Source: Ensifer canadensis (GTDB lineage Bacteria; Pseudomonadota; Alphaproteobacteria; Rhizobiales; Rhizobiaceae). From it: DNA of 64,000 bases. The stretch lies in assembly GCF_017488845.2 (NCBI RefSeq), contig NZ_CP083370.1, forward strand, positions 1,860,001 to 1,924,000, given 5' to 3'. The notes below the pieces were generated by a model. It saw nothing but the letters and a program-made list of their open reading frames with translations, was not told where the DNA came from and ran no database searches. Both the position numbers and the translations under genes were made by a program. Shown piece after piece: positions 17,377 through 27,005 of this stretch. Within the stretch, counting starts at the first letter, position 1. Each line of letters opens with the position of its first letter.

Positions 17377-18780
17377 TCATTCGCGTACCGGCTCGACGTC
17401 CGGCAGCACCCACGTCTTTTCGAACAAGGCCTTTGTCGGCGCGTAGAGGCGGAACATAAGTTCGAAGTCGCGCTGCGAATCGGTCGGGATCCAATTCGAC
17501 TCTTTTCCATCAGGAGCTTTCGGACCAAGGTAGATATCGACCGAGCCGTCGGCATTCTTCTGCAGTTCGGCGACCTGCGAGGAACGGCTGGCGTGCGGCA
17601 TATTGCGGATCAGCGCGTGGGTCTGGCGATCGTAGGCGGTCAGCGACCAGTATTGCTCGACCGGGACATTGGCCGGTACCGTCAGCCGGTAGGTCTTCGA
17701 CCCCTCGAAAGCCTGGCCGTCCTTGTCCTTGATGGCAATAAGGTAGAACTGCCCCGCCCCCAGGCGCTTGATGCCGACATAGGCATAGCTGTAGGTGACG
17801 CCGCGAATATCGACGGGATAGGCATCCGGCTCATCGTACGACGCCTGCGCCGCCTTGACGAGCTCCGGGTCGGCCGGGAAATTCCAGCGTCCTTTGTCAT
17901 AGAAGGGTTTCAAGCCGGCATCGTATTTCAACTCGAGCCATTCGCGGGCCTCCTCTATTCCTACCGCGAGCGCCTCGGTGGTCGTGGCTTCCGGCCTGAA
18001 CGGCTTTCCCTTCTCGATGCCGAGAGACCGCAGCTGATCGATCATCGCCCGGTCCCGCGCCAGCCATGGTTCGCTCTGGACAATGCGATCGAGCGACTGG
18101 AAGAAGCTGACATCGTAGCGGATGGTACTGTCGAACAGCACGTCCCTGGCATCGGTAAACACCGTCTCCGGCGGAGATGCCGCCTGGGACAGCGGATAGA
18201 CCTTCAGCCTCTTGGCGTAGGCCACGGACTTTTCGATATCAGCGTCGGCGTGGCTGGCGAGGTTGGACCGCAACAGCGCATAACCGCCATAGGTATTCGA
18301 CTTCAGTGGTATGTAGCCTTCGGGGATCGTCCCGACATAGCCCGGCGGCAGAACGAGGTACTTTCCGCCCTCGCCCTGGTCGGCGCCGGACGGACCGGCA
18401 TCCTCCAGGGGCATCTGCCACACATCGACAATGTTGCCGTTGATCGATCCACCCTCGGCAGGGGGCACCTCGATGACCACCGGCCCGACATCACGGGTAT
18501 CGGTGAAGGTCATCAGATAGATCGCATCCGGGTTGGGCGTCAGCGTCTGATTTTGCCAATCGAGCGGACGGGACCAGTAGACGATCTCGTTGACCTTGCC
18601 CTTGGTCTTGGTGAGCATTTCCTGGAGCATCAGATCATAATTGACCGCTGGCATGCCCCAGATCACTGCCTCCACCGCACGACGCTCGATCGTCCGCCGT
18701 GCGAGTTCATCGGGTGAAAGTGCTGCGGCGGCCGACGACATCGCCGCCAGAGCCATCGCCGCAAAAAACAACCGCCTCAT
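17377..18780 (-). CDS. DUF1254/DUF1214 secreted protein
   Basis: A 467-residue exported protein with a cleavable signal peptide (MRRLFFAAMALAAMSSAAAA). The N-terminal DUF1254 part contains EAVIWGMPAVNYDLMLQEM and NPDAIYLMTFTDTRDVGPVV; the C-terminal DUF1214 part contains PVEQYWSLTAYDRQTHALIR and YLGPKAPDGKESNWIPT. The family is widespread in proteobacteria and poorly characterised. It is a single-gene unit with its own promoter region of about 180 bp. Confidence 0.9.
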   Translation of the reverse strand: MRRLFFAAMALAAMSSAAAALSPDELARRTIERRAVEAVIWGMPAVNYDLMLQEMLTKTKGKVNEIVYWSRPLDWQNQTLTPNPDAIYLMTFTDTRDVGPVVIEVPPAEGGSINGNIVDVWQMPLEDAGPSGADQGEGGKYLVLPPGYVGTIPEGYIPLKSNTYGGYALLRSNLASHADADIEKSVAYAKRLKVYPLSQAASPPETVFTDARDVLFDSTIRYDVSFFQSLDRIVQSEPWLARDRAMIDQLRSLGIEKGKPFRPEATTTEALAVGIEEAREWLELKYDAGLKPFYDKGRWNFPADPELVKAAQASYDEPDAYPVDIRGVTYSYAYVGIKRLGAGQFYLIAIKDKDGQAFEGSKTYRLTVPANVPVEQYWSLTAYDRQTHALIRNMPHASRSSQVAELQKNADGSVDIYLGPKAPDGKESNWIPTDSQRDFELMFRLYAPTKALFEKTWVLPDVEPVRE

Positions 18781-18960
18781 GCTGCCCTCCTGCCAATTGG
18801 CCGTGGAGCTACAGCATTGTCCGAATCGATCGCAGACGTAAGTGCGTTACTGTAAATGCAGACGCGAGAGCGGAGTTAGACGGCGGCAGCCGTCTGCGAA
18901 TGCGAGAGCCGCCTTTCCGCTGAGGGCCAGCATGACTCGCGATGGCGCCCGCGCTCGAAA

Positions 18961-19722
18961 TTATGTCGCAGCCCCTTCAAGAACCAGGACATCACCATCG
19001 GCCGGGATTCGCAGCTTCATCGCCGAAATCCCGCTGTTATCAGCAGCTTCGCGCAGGTCATGCCGGGTGATCGTGGCGTGGTCGAGCGCCTCCATATGCG
19101 TGGCGACGACCACGGCATCGCCGGATGTTTCGCAGACGGCAACGGTTTCCTGCGCATCCATGACGATGAGGTCGCCGTCCCAGCGGGCACCGCAGGAATG
19201 GGTGACGATGATGTCGGGCTTCGTCTCGGCGATCACGCTTGCCACCGGCGGATAGAGCACGGTGTCGCCGGCCCAGTAGATCGACGGTTCGCCCGCAGCT
19301 TCAAGCGTGAAGCCCATGACCGAGCCCATCAGCTCGACGACGGCCCCAAGGCCGTGGCTGCCTTCGCGCCGCGTCAGCGTCAGCCCCTGCCAGCTGGCGC
19401 GGTCGACAAGCGGGATCACGTCGGTAAAGCCCGCGGCGCGGATCTCGCCTTCATCGCCAGGCTGACAGAAGATCGGCAGATGCTTCGGCAGCCGTTCCTT
19501 GGCCACATCGTCGAAATGGTCGGAATGCAGGTGCGAAACGATGACCAGTTCCACGCCATCAAGGATCGCCTCGATCGACACCGGCAGCTCGACCATCGGG
19601 TTCTCGGACCGGTTGGCAAAGGACGGCAGGCTGTGTTTCGGCGCCAGATAGGGATCGATCAGCACCGTGCGGCCGGCATAGTCGAGCTTCAAGGTGGCGT
19701 TGCGGATCAGCTGCAGTTTCAT
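18961..19722 (-). CDS. MBL-fold metal-dependent hydrolase
   Basis: A 253-residue metallo-beta-lactamase-fold protein of the UlaG/RomA-like group. The metal site HxHxDH is SHLHSDHFDD, with further ligands in GSHGLG, YWAGDTVLYP and ATHMEALDH. It has no signal peptide. The ATG at 19722 has AGAGG upstream at a good distance; the ATG at 19731 does not. Substrate unknown. Confidence 0.85.
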   Translation of the reverse strand: MKLQLIRNATLKLDYAGRTVLIDPYLAPKHSLPSFANRSENPMVELPVSIEAILDGVELVIVSHLHSDHFDDVAKERLPKHLPIFCQPGDEGEIRAAGFTDVIPLVDRASWQGLTLTRREGSHGLGAVVELMGSVMGFTLEAAGEPSIYWAGDTVLYPPVASVIAETKPDIIVTHSCGARWDGDLIVMDAQETVAVCETSGDAVVVATHMEALDHATITRHDLREAADNSGISAMKLRIPADGDVLVLEGAAT

Positions 19723-20007
19723 GGGGCGCATCCTCTGGCGACATCAGGTGTTTGACGGTCGCCGGATGGTTACGATTGCGGCGACAAAATCAAGCCCCGA
19801 AATGCGACCACGGCCGGGCGAGCCGGACACGCGGCGTGGTCCCGACGACGCGGATGGGGCTGGGAGCGCCGACCGCGGGAACTGCCCGCGTTCGCAATTA
19901 CCACCGCCAAAGGAGACAATCCCTAAAGTTGCATTGTTCTACCGAGCAGAACTTTAACGACCTATCGCCAAACGTGGCGACAAGCACGAGCAATCGGGAG
20001 AGACATC

Positions 20008-20760
20008 GTGGAAAACGTCATTAGCGGCGGAGCCTACGCGCGGGCATGGGCATGGCGTTTTGGCCTTTTCGTCGTCGTCACCCTGGCATTTCCGTTTATC
20101 GTGTATGCCCTGGTCCATATGAGCGGCGCCGCCAGAACTGATGCTGCCGGCGCCTTCGCCGTGGTGCTTGGCGTCTATTTGAAGCCGATCATCTACCTGA
20201 CCTTCGCAGCGTCGCTTGCACGCATCTCGATCGCCCGGAGCAAGGTAGTCGGCATGCCGGGCAAGATCGGCATCTACATCGTCCTGCTTGCCCTGTCCGA
20301 TCTTCCCTTTGCGCTCATTTTCGGGGCGCACTGGGGCGTCGCTTTCTTTTTCGGCTTCGCCGGCCCGCAATTACCCACTTCGCTCCTGAGCGCGGTCATT
20401 GCCATCATCACGCTGAGTCTTGCACGCGCACCAAGCGGTCCGATGAACGAGGGCCACGCCGCCGCGTATCGCGTCTGGTCCACCCTGCTCGTTCTCATGA
20501 TGGCGTACGGCCTGCTCGGGCTTGCGATAATGCTGTGGCCATTTTTCTTTGGCCTGCATGGCTTTGGTCTCTACGGTGCGCTGACCTGGGCCAAGGTCTA
20601 CCTGCACCGTTTCACCCTTTATCCCGGCCTGCCGCTGTCGCTGTTCATCGCTGCCTCGGTCTATCTCATCTACGCCAGCCGAAAACACACGGGCGGACCG
20701 GCCGAGACAGGCCAGCCCCAGCGCGGCGCAACAACAAGCTTCGGTCTTCGGCGCGACTGA
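20008..20760 (+). CDS. Polytopic membrane protein, unknown
   Basis: A 250-residue protein with about five to six hydrophobic helices (LFVVVTLAFPFIVYALVHM, IIYLTFAASLARI, IGIYIVLLALSDLPFALIFG, LLVLMMAYGLLGLAIMLWPF, LPLSLFIAASVYLIYAS). It starts with GTG preceded by CGGGAGAGAC. No family is recognised. It is convergent with the peroxiredoxin-like gene. Confidence 0.65.
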   Translation: MENVISGGAYARAWAWRFGLFVVVTLAFPFIVYALVHMSGAARTDAAGAFAVVLGVYLKPIIYLTFAASLARISIARSKVVGMPGKIGIYIVLLALSDLPFALIFGAHWGVAFFFGFAGPQLPTSLLSAVIAIITLSLARAPSGPMNEGHAAAYRVWSTLLVLMMAYGLLGLAIMLWPFFFGLHGFGLYGALTWAKVYLHRFTLYPGLPLSLFIAASVYLIYASRKHTGGPAETGQPQRGATTSFGLRRD

Positions 20761-20808
20761 AACATCACGCATGCAGGAGCGCGGTTGATTTCGCCACGGC
20801 AGCATCCA

Positions 20809-21513
20809 TCATCGCGGCCCCTGGTTGGCGGAGGAAACCGCCACATCTCCTGCGGCGGCAATGATCTGCTCGGCGGTCGGCAAGGTTCCAAGGCCCTCGG
20901 GGCCGTTGCGTGCCTCGACCTCGGCCCAGGCAATATGGCCTGACCCATCGACAAGGAAATGGCCGACAAGCTGGGTGCCATGGTTCTCGAAGATGGACCG
21001 GTCGACGTCATTCAGCTCGAAGCCATCCTTGGTGTTGAGCACGGTATTGGCCTCCATCGGGTGTGCCGGCTCGGCCATCTCGTCGTTCGGATTGATGCGC
21101 GCTGCGGCAAACTGTTCGAAGCTGGCGTGAAAGGGCCATTGCTTCTTTTCCTCACCGTCGGCCGGGGCGAAGACCACGCGCGGCACGCCGAAGTCACGAT
21201 GCGTGCGGCACTCCGGATCGCACAACACCGTCACCGGCGTCGGCTGAAACTGGAGATAGAGCCTTGCCCGCTCGAGCGGCGTGTTGATCACGGCCAGTGT
21301 CTCGACGCCCGCCTCGCGCAAGGCGGGCTGGAGCGCGGAAAATTGCCGCAGCTGGCGCCGGCAGAACGGGCAATGCAGGCCGCGAAACAGCCCGATCAGA
21401 AACGGGCGTCCGCGCAGGTCCGCGAGCGAAACCACGCCCCCGACGTTGGCGGCGGGTAGCGAGAAGGCCGGAGCAGGCTCGCCCGGTTGCAGTGCGCGGA
21501 TCGCTTGGCTCAT
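20809..21513 (-). CDS. Peroxiredoxin-like (AhpC/TSA, redoxin) protein
   Basis: A 234-residue thioredoxin-fold protein. The active region LFRGLHCPFCRRQLRQF carries CPFC, as in redoxin-domain peroxiredoxin-like proteins, after an N-terminal LQPGEPAPAFSLPAANVGG. A long C-terminal part (VGHFLVDGSGHIAWAEVE) continues the fold. It likely reduces peroxides or disulfides in the cytoplasm; no signal peptide. GAGGATAG precedes the ATG at 21513. Single-gene unit. Confidence 0.85.
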   Translation of the reverse strand: MSQAIRALQPGEPAPAFSLPAANVGGVVSLADLRGRPFLIGLFRGLHCPFCRRQLRQFSALQPALREAGVETLAVINTPLERARLYLQFQPTPVTVLCDPECRTHRDFGVPRVVFAPADGEEKKQWPFHASFEQFAAARINPNDEMAEPAHPMEANTVLNTKDGFELNDVDRSIFENHGTQLVGHFLVDGSGHIAWAEVEARNGPEGLGTLPTAEQIIAAAGDVAVSSANQGPR

Positions 21514-21598
21514 GCTGACTATCCTCCATCTGGGTCCGAAGATCACGCTGTTGTGTGGCCGCGACGCCGTTCCGGTCGGTCGCCATGCCGCGGCCCTG

Positions 21599-23218
21599 TC
21601 ACCGCCAGCTGCAGTCCCAGGGCTGCCCGCGGGCGGCGCGGTGGCACACGAAGGTGCGGCCGCAGGAATGCATGGCGGATCTCATCGTGCGTCCGCGCCC
21701 CGTGCCGCGCTCCAGGGTCTGGCGGGCTGCGAGCTGGGCACTGGCCGGGCAGTTGGCAAAACTCTTTTTCTTGGCGTCGTCAGGCGCCGTAATGGTGTTC
21801 GATGGCGCTTTCCTGGTCGGCGTCTCGTCGGTGCTGCGCGTCTTCGCCGGCTCCGGCAGCTTCGCCTCGCGCTTGATATCGACGCAGCGGCCGCTCTTCA
21901 GCTGCTGGTTCTGGGCGCAGACGAGCGGGCAGATCCGCGCCTTCTGCGACCGCAATCGTTCCAGCACGCCATCAGACGGCTCAAGGGCCGCAAGCTCGAC
22001 CTTGATCAGTTTGGCGAACTGCTCCAGCGCCCTGCGGCTTCCGAGACCCCAGAGCCCGTCTTCGCTGCCGGCGCGGCAGCCGACGCGGTTCAACTCCTTC
22101 TGGATCGAGCGCACCAGCTCCCGGTCGGGCGAGGCGGTTTCAAGCGTCGGGGTTTGGTTGGCCAGCGGCTGGGTCAATGCAGCCACCTGCTCCGTTGCGG
22201 TGGGCAGCCCCCCGACAGGCGGTGCTTGCTGTTTCGCCCCCTCGGCTTCCAGCTGCGCAGCCGCAACGTCGGCCGCCGCACGCTCGATGATCCTGATTTT
22301 CGCCTTCGCCAGCGAGACGAAGGCACCACCAGGATATTGCTGCAGATAGGCGTCGAACAGGTCTCGGTCGCTCGATCCCTTGATCGTGTCCCAATAGGCA
22401 AGCTCGGCGGCGTTGTCGCCCTTGTCGCCGCCGGCCGACGCCGCAGGCTCCGTCGATGTCGATGGCTTCAGCACCACCTCGCCGGTCAGCGAGGAATTGT
22501 CCCAGGGCACCTGCTTGCCATCGGTCGCCTCCAGCACGTCACGGCGCACGTCGATCAGCTCACGGGTGATGTCGCGTCCGGGCTTGCCGAGGTGGCGCAG
22601 CAGCGCCGCCGTGAACGGTGAGTTGCGCCCGGCGCCGTCGAGCGCAACGTTGCCGGGCTGGGTGGCAAAGGCGATCAGCGAGCCGATGCCGGTACCGACC
22701 TTCGCCAGCCCCCGGCCGATCGAGCTGGAGCGCGTGCCCATCGAGCGGGCAAGATTGACTGCCAGCGGATTGTCGCGGCAGGCATCGAGGAACACCAGAT
22801 TGACCCGCGTCTCGCGCTCCATCGCCGAAAGGATCAGGTTCATCGGTACCGCCTCGAATTCAAGGTCGATATAGGAGAGAAGCTTGGCGTCGATGGGAGC
22901 GATATAGTTCTCGCCGTTCACCTGCAGGCCGTGGCCGGCATAGTAGAACAACGCGAGGTCCGCACCGTCGAGCTTGCCGACGAAGTCGCGGATCGTGTTG
23001 CGCACGCCGGCAAGATCAAGATCGCGACCGACGACGACCTCGAATCCCAGCGCTTCAAGCTTGGCGGCCATGTCGCCTGCGTCGTTGTCGGGGTTGGGAG
23101 GCTCTGGCACATATTGGTAGGCCGAGTTACCGATGACCAGCGCCACCCGCCTTTCGGCAAGCGCCTGCGAACATATCAGCACCAGGAAGACCGCGATGAC
23201 GATGCGAAGCCAATGCAT
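21599..23218 (-). CDS. Secreted caspase-like (C14) peptidase
   Basis: A 539-residue exported protein. After a signal peptide (MHWLRIVIAVFLVLICSQALA) comes a caspase p20-like domain: RRVALVIGNSAYQYVP, catalytic His96 in FYYAGHG and Cys147 in FLDACRDNP. The dyad is complete, so it may be active. The rest holds a DLFDAYLQQYPGGAFVSLAKAKI segment, a peptidoglycan-binding-like fold (LVRSIQKELNRVGCRAGSEDG...) and a Cys-rich C-terminus. The in-frame extension to 23260 has no better start. This architecture is common in rhizobia; substrates are unknown. An ABC-like repeat lies about 45 bp upstream. Confidence 0.88.
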   Translation of the reverse strand: MHWLRIVIAVFLVLICSQALAERRVALVIGNSAYQYVPEPPNPDNDAGDMAAKLEALGFEVVVGRDLDLAGVRNTIRDFVGKLDGADLALFYYAGHGLQVNGENYIAPIDAKLLSYIDLEFEAVPMNLILSAMERETRVNLVFLDACRDNPLAVNLARSMGTRSSSIGRGLAKVGTGIGSLIAFATQPGNVALDGAGRNSPFTAALLRHLGKPGRDITRELIDVRRDVLEATDGKQVPWDNSSLTGEVVLKPSTSTEPAASAGGDKGDNAAELAYWDTIKGSSDRDLFDAYLQQYPGGAFVSLAKAKIRIIERAAADVAAAQLEAEGAKQQAPPVGGLPTATEQVAALTQPLANQTPTLETASPDRELVRSIQKELNRVGCRAGSEDGLWGLGSRRALEQFAKLIKVELAALEPSDGVLERLRSQKARICPLVCAQNQQLKSGRCVDIKREAKLPEPAKTRSTDETPTRKAPSNTITAPDDAKKKSFANCPASAQLAARQTLERGTGRGRTMRSAMHSCGRTFVCHRAARGQPWDCSWR

Positions 23219-23263
23219 GCCATACCCCCCGGGCATGCCCATGCATGCCCCCCGCTGCACGTG

Positions 23264-23355
23264 TCCTTAAATCGTTGTCGATTTAGGGATAAAACCTGCA
23301 GCAATTCAAAGCGCTACAGCGACCTTTGCGCGTCTGATAAGACGCGCGGCGCTGT
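23264..23355. repeat. ABC-like palindromic repeat, reverse orientation
   Basis: A copy of the element consisting of a TTAAATCG...CGATTTA palindrome, the linker TGCAGCAATTCAAAG, and a CTACAGCG...GCGCGTCTGATAAGACGCGC palindrome. At least a dozen copies are in the window, mostly to the right. Confidence 0.85.
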
Positions 23356-23631
23356 CTTAACTCGCCTGCCCCGCCGCCGCACAGCGCCTGTTGTCGCAAG
23401 GGTGCGATCCATTGCCGGCCCTGTCAATGCCGCCGACCCGCCCTTGCGTCACCCGGTCTGCGCGAAACCTTGTGGACGCTTCGTCTCTGGAATAACGGGC
23501 GATCGCCGCATTTCATTCAATTGCCAAATGGGATTAGCGCGTCCTCACCCCTTCGGTTTAGGGCTGCGCGCAGGCCGCTTTTGCCGGCGAGGTCGCGCAC
23601 CGATGCATCTGGCGCGATGTCGTGAAACGGA
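23356..23631. other. Intergenic region, nothing recognised
   Basis: Between the repeat and the terminator of the small secreted protein gene. Open frames here lack ribosome sites and family resemblance. Confidence 0.5.
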
Positions 23632-23661
23632 AAACGGCGCCGGGTGATCCCGACGCCGTTT
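23632..23661 (-). terminator. Terminator of the small secreted protein gene
   Basis: A 13-bp stem with one mismatch (AAACGGCG.CGGG arms) around a TGAT loop, just after the stop codon. On the minus strand it is followed by TTCCGTTTC. Confidence 0.75.
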
Positions 23662-23685
23662 CGAATTCCGTTTGAAGAGCTGCGC

Positions 23686-23949
23686 TTACTTGACGATCGC
23701 CGAACCGTTGACGATCTCGACATTCTCGTCGCCCTGCAGGCCGATACGGTCGCCGCTCGGCGTGGTGACGAAGCAGCCGCTGGGGCAGATCATCTCGGTG
23801 GCGCCGGCGCTGATCGCCACTTCCATGCGGCTTTCGCCCTCGACGACAACCAGAACAGCAGTCTCGCCATCCTTGTTCGTGACAGTCGCGGCCGAAACCG
23901 CCCCTGCCGCCAGCACGCCGGAAAGCAAAGCAATCACAAATGTCTTCAT
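23686..23949 (-). CDS. Small secreted protein, unknown
   Basis: An 87-residue protein with a clear signal peptide (MKTFVIALLSGVLAAGAVSA). The mature part is acidic, with two Cys residues close together (MICPSGCFVTTPSGDRIG) that could form a disulfide. A strong terminator follows, so it is a stand-alone unit. Related small periplasmic proteins are common in rhizobia, but no function is known. Confidence 0.75.
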   Translation of the reverse strand: MKTFVIALLSGVLAAGAVSAATVTNKDGETAVLVVVEGESRMEVAISAGATEMICPSGCFVTTPSGDRIGLQGDENVEIVNGSAIVK

Positions 23950-24117
23950 CGCCCATCGACGCCCGCGGCGCCGCCCTTTTGCACAGCCGTCCGCCCCGTC
24001 GGATAAGCGACGGTGGCTCCGGCCACCTCTTCAGCCCATGACAGCCTAGACCGTCAAAAGAAGAATTGCATGCTTTTTATCGCGGGCAGGCTGAATAGCG
24101 GCTGAACGCTCCGTTTA

Positions 24118-26874
24118 TCAGCGGTTGGGGTTTGAGCGGCGGCTGGAAGCGCGGCGCTTGCCGCCTTCCTCTTCATTTTCCTCGTCAAGCGGCGCCGCGG
24201 AAGCGGTTTCCTTTTTCGAGGCTGTGGCCCTCGCCTCGGCCGACGTTGCGCCCTTTGGCTCGCCGACGGTTTCCGGCTCGTGGCTCTCGATGCCGGTCTG
24301 ATCTTCGATCGGCACGTCCTCGATCTTCAAGGGGAACGGTGCACCGATGCCCTCGTCGCGGAAGCGCTCGTAGATGGCCACACGCAGATCGTTGCGCACG
24401 CCGCCGCCGGTCAACACATCGGCCACGTAGATCCGGAGTTCGAAGGTCATGCGGTCATCGCCAAAGGAGGTGAAGCCGACGCTTGGCGACGGGTTCTTCA
24501 GCACCATCGGATGGGCGGCGGCAATCTCGGCCAAGAGATCCATGATCCGCCGGGGCTCGCTGGCATAGGTGACGGTGACGGCTATTTCCGAACGGCCGAG
24601 CTTGTTGCGGTGCGTCCAGTTGCCGACCGACGCGTTGATCAGCAGCGAGTTCGGCATCATGATCGACTGGTGCTGGAAGGTCTCGATCTCGGTGGCGCGC
24701 ACCGAGATGCGCTTGACGAAGCCTTCCGTCGTGCCGCTGACGATCCAGTCGCCGACCTTGAACGGACGCTCGACCAGGAGAATGAGGCCCGAGACGAAGT
24801 TCGAAACGATGTTCTGCAGACCGAAACCGACGCCGAGCGAGAGGGCACCGGCGACGAGCGCGAGATTGGAAAGGTCGATACCGGCAGCCGAAAGGCCGAT
24901 CAGGCACGCGAGCCCAACGCCGATATAGCCGATGCCGGTGCGGATAGAGTTTCTGACGCCCGCATCCACCCGGCTGCGCGCCATGATGTTGCCGTCGATC
25001 CAGCGCTGCACCCAGCGGGTGACGATGTAACCAAGAATGAAGAACAGGATGCCCGCCATGATGCCCATGAGCGAGATGGTGATGGTGCCGATCTTGATCT
25101 CGGTGATGGCGCGATAGGTCCAGGATTCGATGTCGGCGACCTGGAAGCCCCATTGCAGCAGGATCAGCGGAATGAAGAACAGGGTCACCAGCGCGTAAAT
25201 GCTGAGGCCTGCCACCAGGCCCACCTGATCGAGCCCGACCTGTTCAAGTTTGAAGCGGCGCTCGAGATAGCGCCCGGCTGCCGTTTCGGCGAACGCCCCC
25301 TGGCGCGAGACCGCCTTGCCGGTGAGGAAGCCGATATACATCATCACCAGGATCGCGCCTGTAATGATGATCTGCGTGGCGATGAAGCGGGACAGGCCGA
25401 CATAGCCGGTAGCGGCGGCGATGATGAGCGACGCGCCAGTCAGGATCAGAACGATGGAGACCAGGCGCGGCCACGGGCGACCCGGCGCATCGAAAGGCTC
25501 ATCGTGCTTGAGCGTCGGCTTGATCCAGGCCGAAGCAATGATGATCAGACCGATGATGACAGAGGCGGTGAAGCTCTTCACCACCGTCAGCACGACCGGC
25601 GAGCCGAGCGCTTCGCTGACGCCGCCGAACATGTAGTCAAGGCCGTTGACCAGCGCCATGGCGAAGATGGTGACCAAAAGCACCTTGGCGCCGCGATCCG
25701 ACACGCGCACGAGGCGCCAGCGCGAGTCCGACGGCGACAGCACCGCATTGGCGAGCGTGGTCACGAAGAACCCGACCACCGTGACCGCAAGCGCAATCGC
25801 GATGATCGGCGTGATATCCGAACGCAGCACGTTGAAACTGTGCAGGAAGAAGAAGCTCGACAGCGCAAAGGCGCCTGTCGAAATGGTCGGAATGAATGTC
25901 GACCAGAAGGCAACCGACAGACGCCGGAAATAGCTCGGCTCCTCGTCCGACTTGTCGTGGTGGATATAGGGTGAAAACAGCTTGTTACTGCCGACGAGGA
26001 AGACGAGTGCGGCACAGATCGACAGGAAGATCGCGGTCAGCAAGGGAATCCGCTTGTATTTCCAGACGAAGGTCAGCCAGCTCATCGTGCTGCGCGACAG
26101 CACCTTGGTTTCATTGGCCGTTGCCGACAGCGCCTCGTCGAACATTTCGACCGAAACGTCGGTGTTCTTCAACAGCGTGTTGGAAAACAGCGCGCGTCGC
26201 GTCGCCGTGATGCCGTTCGACAGTTTCGTCGCCTGGACCGAAAGGCCCTCGGCCTCCCCCGTCAGCGCATTGATCTCGCCGCGTTCGGCAAGCAGCCGCT
26301 TGCGCTCGGCCGTGACGATATCGGCTTCCGGTGGCTGCCCCGCGCCCGGTGGATCGCCGAGTTCGGTCAGCCGCGCCTTGATCTCGTCCAGCCGCGGACG
26401 CGTGGCGATCGAGGTCGAGATGATCTGCTTGGCGACGGCATCGACCTGCACCTTGAGCTCGGCAAGCGCAATGTCGTCGTCACTGGCCTTGGCAATGAGG
26501 TCCCTCAGCCGCGCCAGTTCCTTGCCGGCGTGAGCCAGTTGCTCCGCCGTCTGGCTCTGGCCGGCTTCGGCAGCAACGGCTGCGTCGGTCGGCTGCGCTG
26601 GCGTCGCGGCGTTTTGCGCCGGTTGGGCAGCACCCGCTGCAGGCTGCTGCACGTTCGCTGCCGGCTGCGCCTTGCCGTCGGCGGCCGGTTGTGTGTTCTG
26701 GGCAGGCTGCGCGCCGCCCTCGGCAGGCACTGCCGGAGCTTGAGCGGGCTTCTCGCCGGGTTGCGTCGTCGTCTGCACCGGTTGGGCGTTTTGCGCCACG
26801 ACAGTGCCGGCACCGGCCAGCGACAGCAGGCAGACAGAAACAGCGAACAACTTTGCCACGAAATGCAATTTCAA
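24118..26874 (-). CDS. Large MscS-family mechanosensitive channel
   Basis: A 918-residue MscK/YbdG-like channel. It has a signal peptide, then a Gln/Ala/Pro-rich low-complexity stretch and a helical periplasmic domain (RLRDLIAKASDDDIALAELK). About eight to ten membrane helices follow, then the MscS pore and beta domain: the pore helix LVAGALSLGVGFGLQNIVSN and VERPFKVGDWIV...GFVKRISVRATEIETFQHQS. The C-terminal tail is charged (EENEEEGGKRRASSRRSNP). It should release solutes on hypo-osmotic shock. TTG is read as the start codon, since the signal peptide begins there. Confidence 0.9.
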   Translation of the reverse strand: MKLHFVAKLFAVSVCLLSLAGAGTVVAQNAQPVQTTTQPGEKPAQAPAVPAEGGAQPAQNTQPAADGKAQPAANVQQPAAGAAQPAQNAATPAQPTDAAVAAEAGQSQTAEQLAHAGKELARLRDLIAKASDDDIALAELKVQVDAVAKQIISTSIATRPRLDEIKARLTELGDPPGAGQPPEADIVTAERKRLLAERGEINALTGEAEGLSVQATKLSNGITATRRALFSNTLLKNTDVSVEMFDEALSATANETKVLSRSTMSWLTFVWKYKRIPLLTAIFLSICAALVFLVGSNKLFSPYIHHDKSDEEPSYFRRLSVAFWSTFIPTISTGAFALSSFFFLHSFNVLRSDITPIIAIALAVTVVGFFVTTLANAVLSPSDSRWRLVRVSDRGAKVLLVTIFAMALVNGLDYMFGGVSEALGSPVVLTVVKSFTASVIIGLIIIASAWIKPTLKHDEPFDAPGRPWPRLVSIVLILTGASLIIAAATGYVGLSRFIATQIIITGAILVMMYIGFLTGKAVSRQGAFAETAAGRYLERRFKLEQVGLDQVGLVAGLSIYALVTLFFIPLILLQWGFQVADIESWTYRAITEIKIGTITISLMGIMAGILFFILGYIVTRWVQRWIDGNIMARSRVDAGVRNSIRTGIGYIGVGLACLIGLSAAGIDLSNLALVAGALSLGVGFGLQNIVSNFVSGLILLVERPFKVGDWIVSGTTEGFVKRISVRATEIETFQHQSIMMPNSLLINASVGNWTHRNKLGRSEIAVTVTYASEPRRIMDLLAEIAAAHPMVLKNPSPSVGFTSFGDDRMTFELRIYVADVLTGGGVRNDLRVAIYERFRDEGIGAPFPLKIEDVPIEDQTGIESHEPETVGEPKGATSAEARATASKKETASAAPLDEENEEEGGKRRASSRRSNPNR

Positions 26875-27005
26875 AACCCTCGGAAGCCCAGACCTCGCCC
26901 GGATGCGGAATCGCCCCGGCAGCCGTCACAATGCGGTTTGAATACGAAAGACGGCGGAAAGATGCAAAGACACGGTAAAACATGCCTTCACAGCCCGTAA
27001 AACTG

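Noticed and set aside
17266..18717. 483-codon plus-strand frame opposite the DUF1254 gene
   Set aside because: Antisense shadow of a well-supported gene, with biased composition and no family resemblance.
24280..25974. 564-codon plus-strand frame opposite the MscS gene
   Set aside because: Asp/Arg-rich antisense shadow typical of high-GC DNA.
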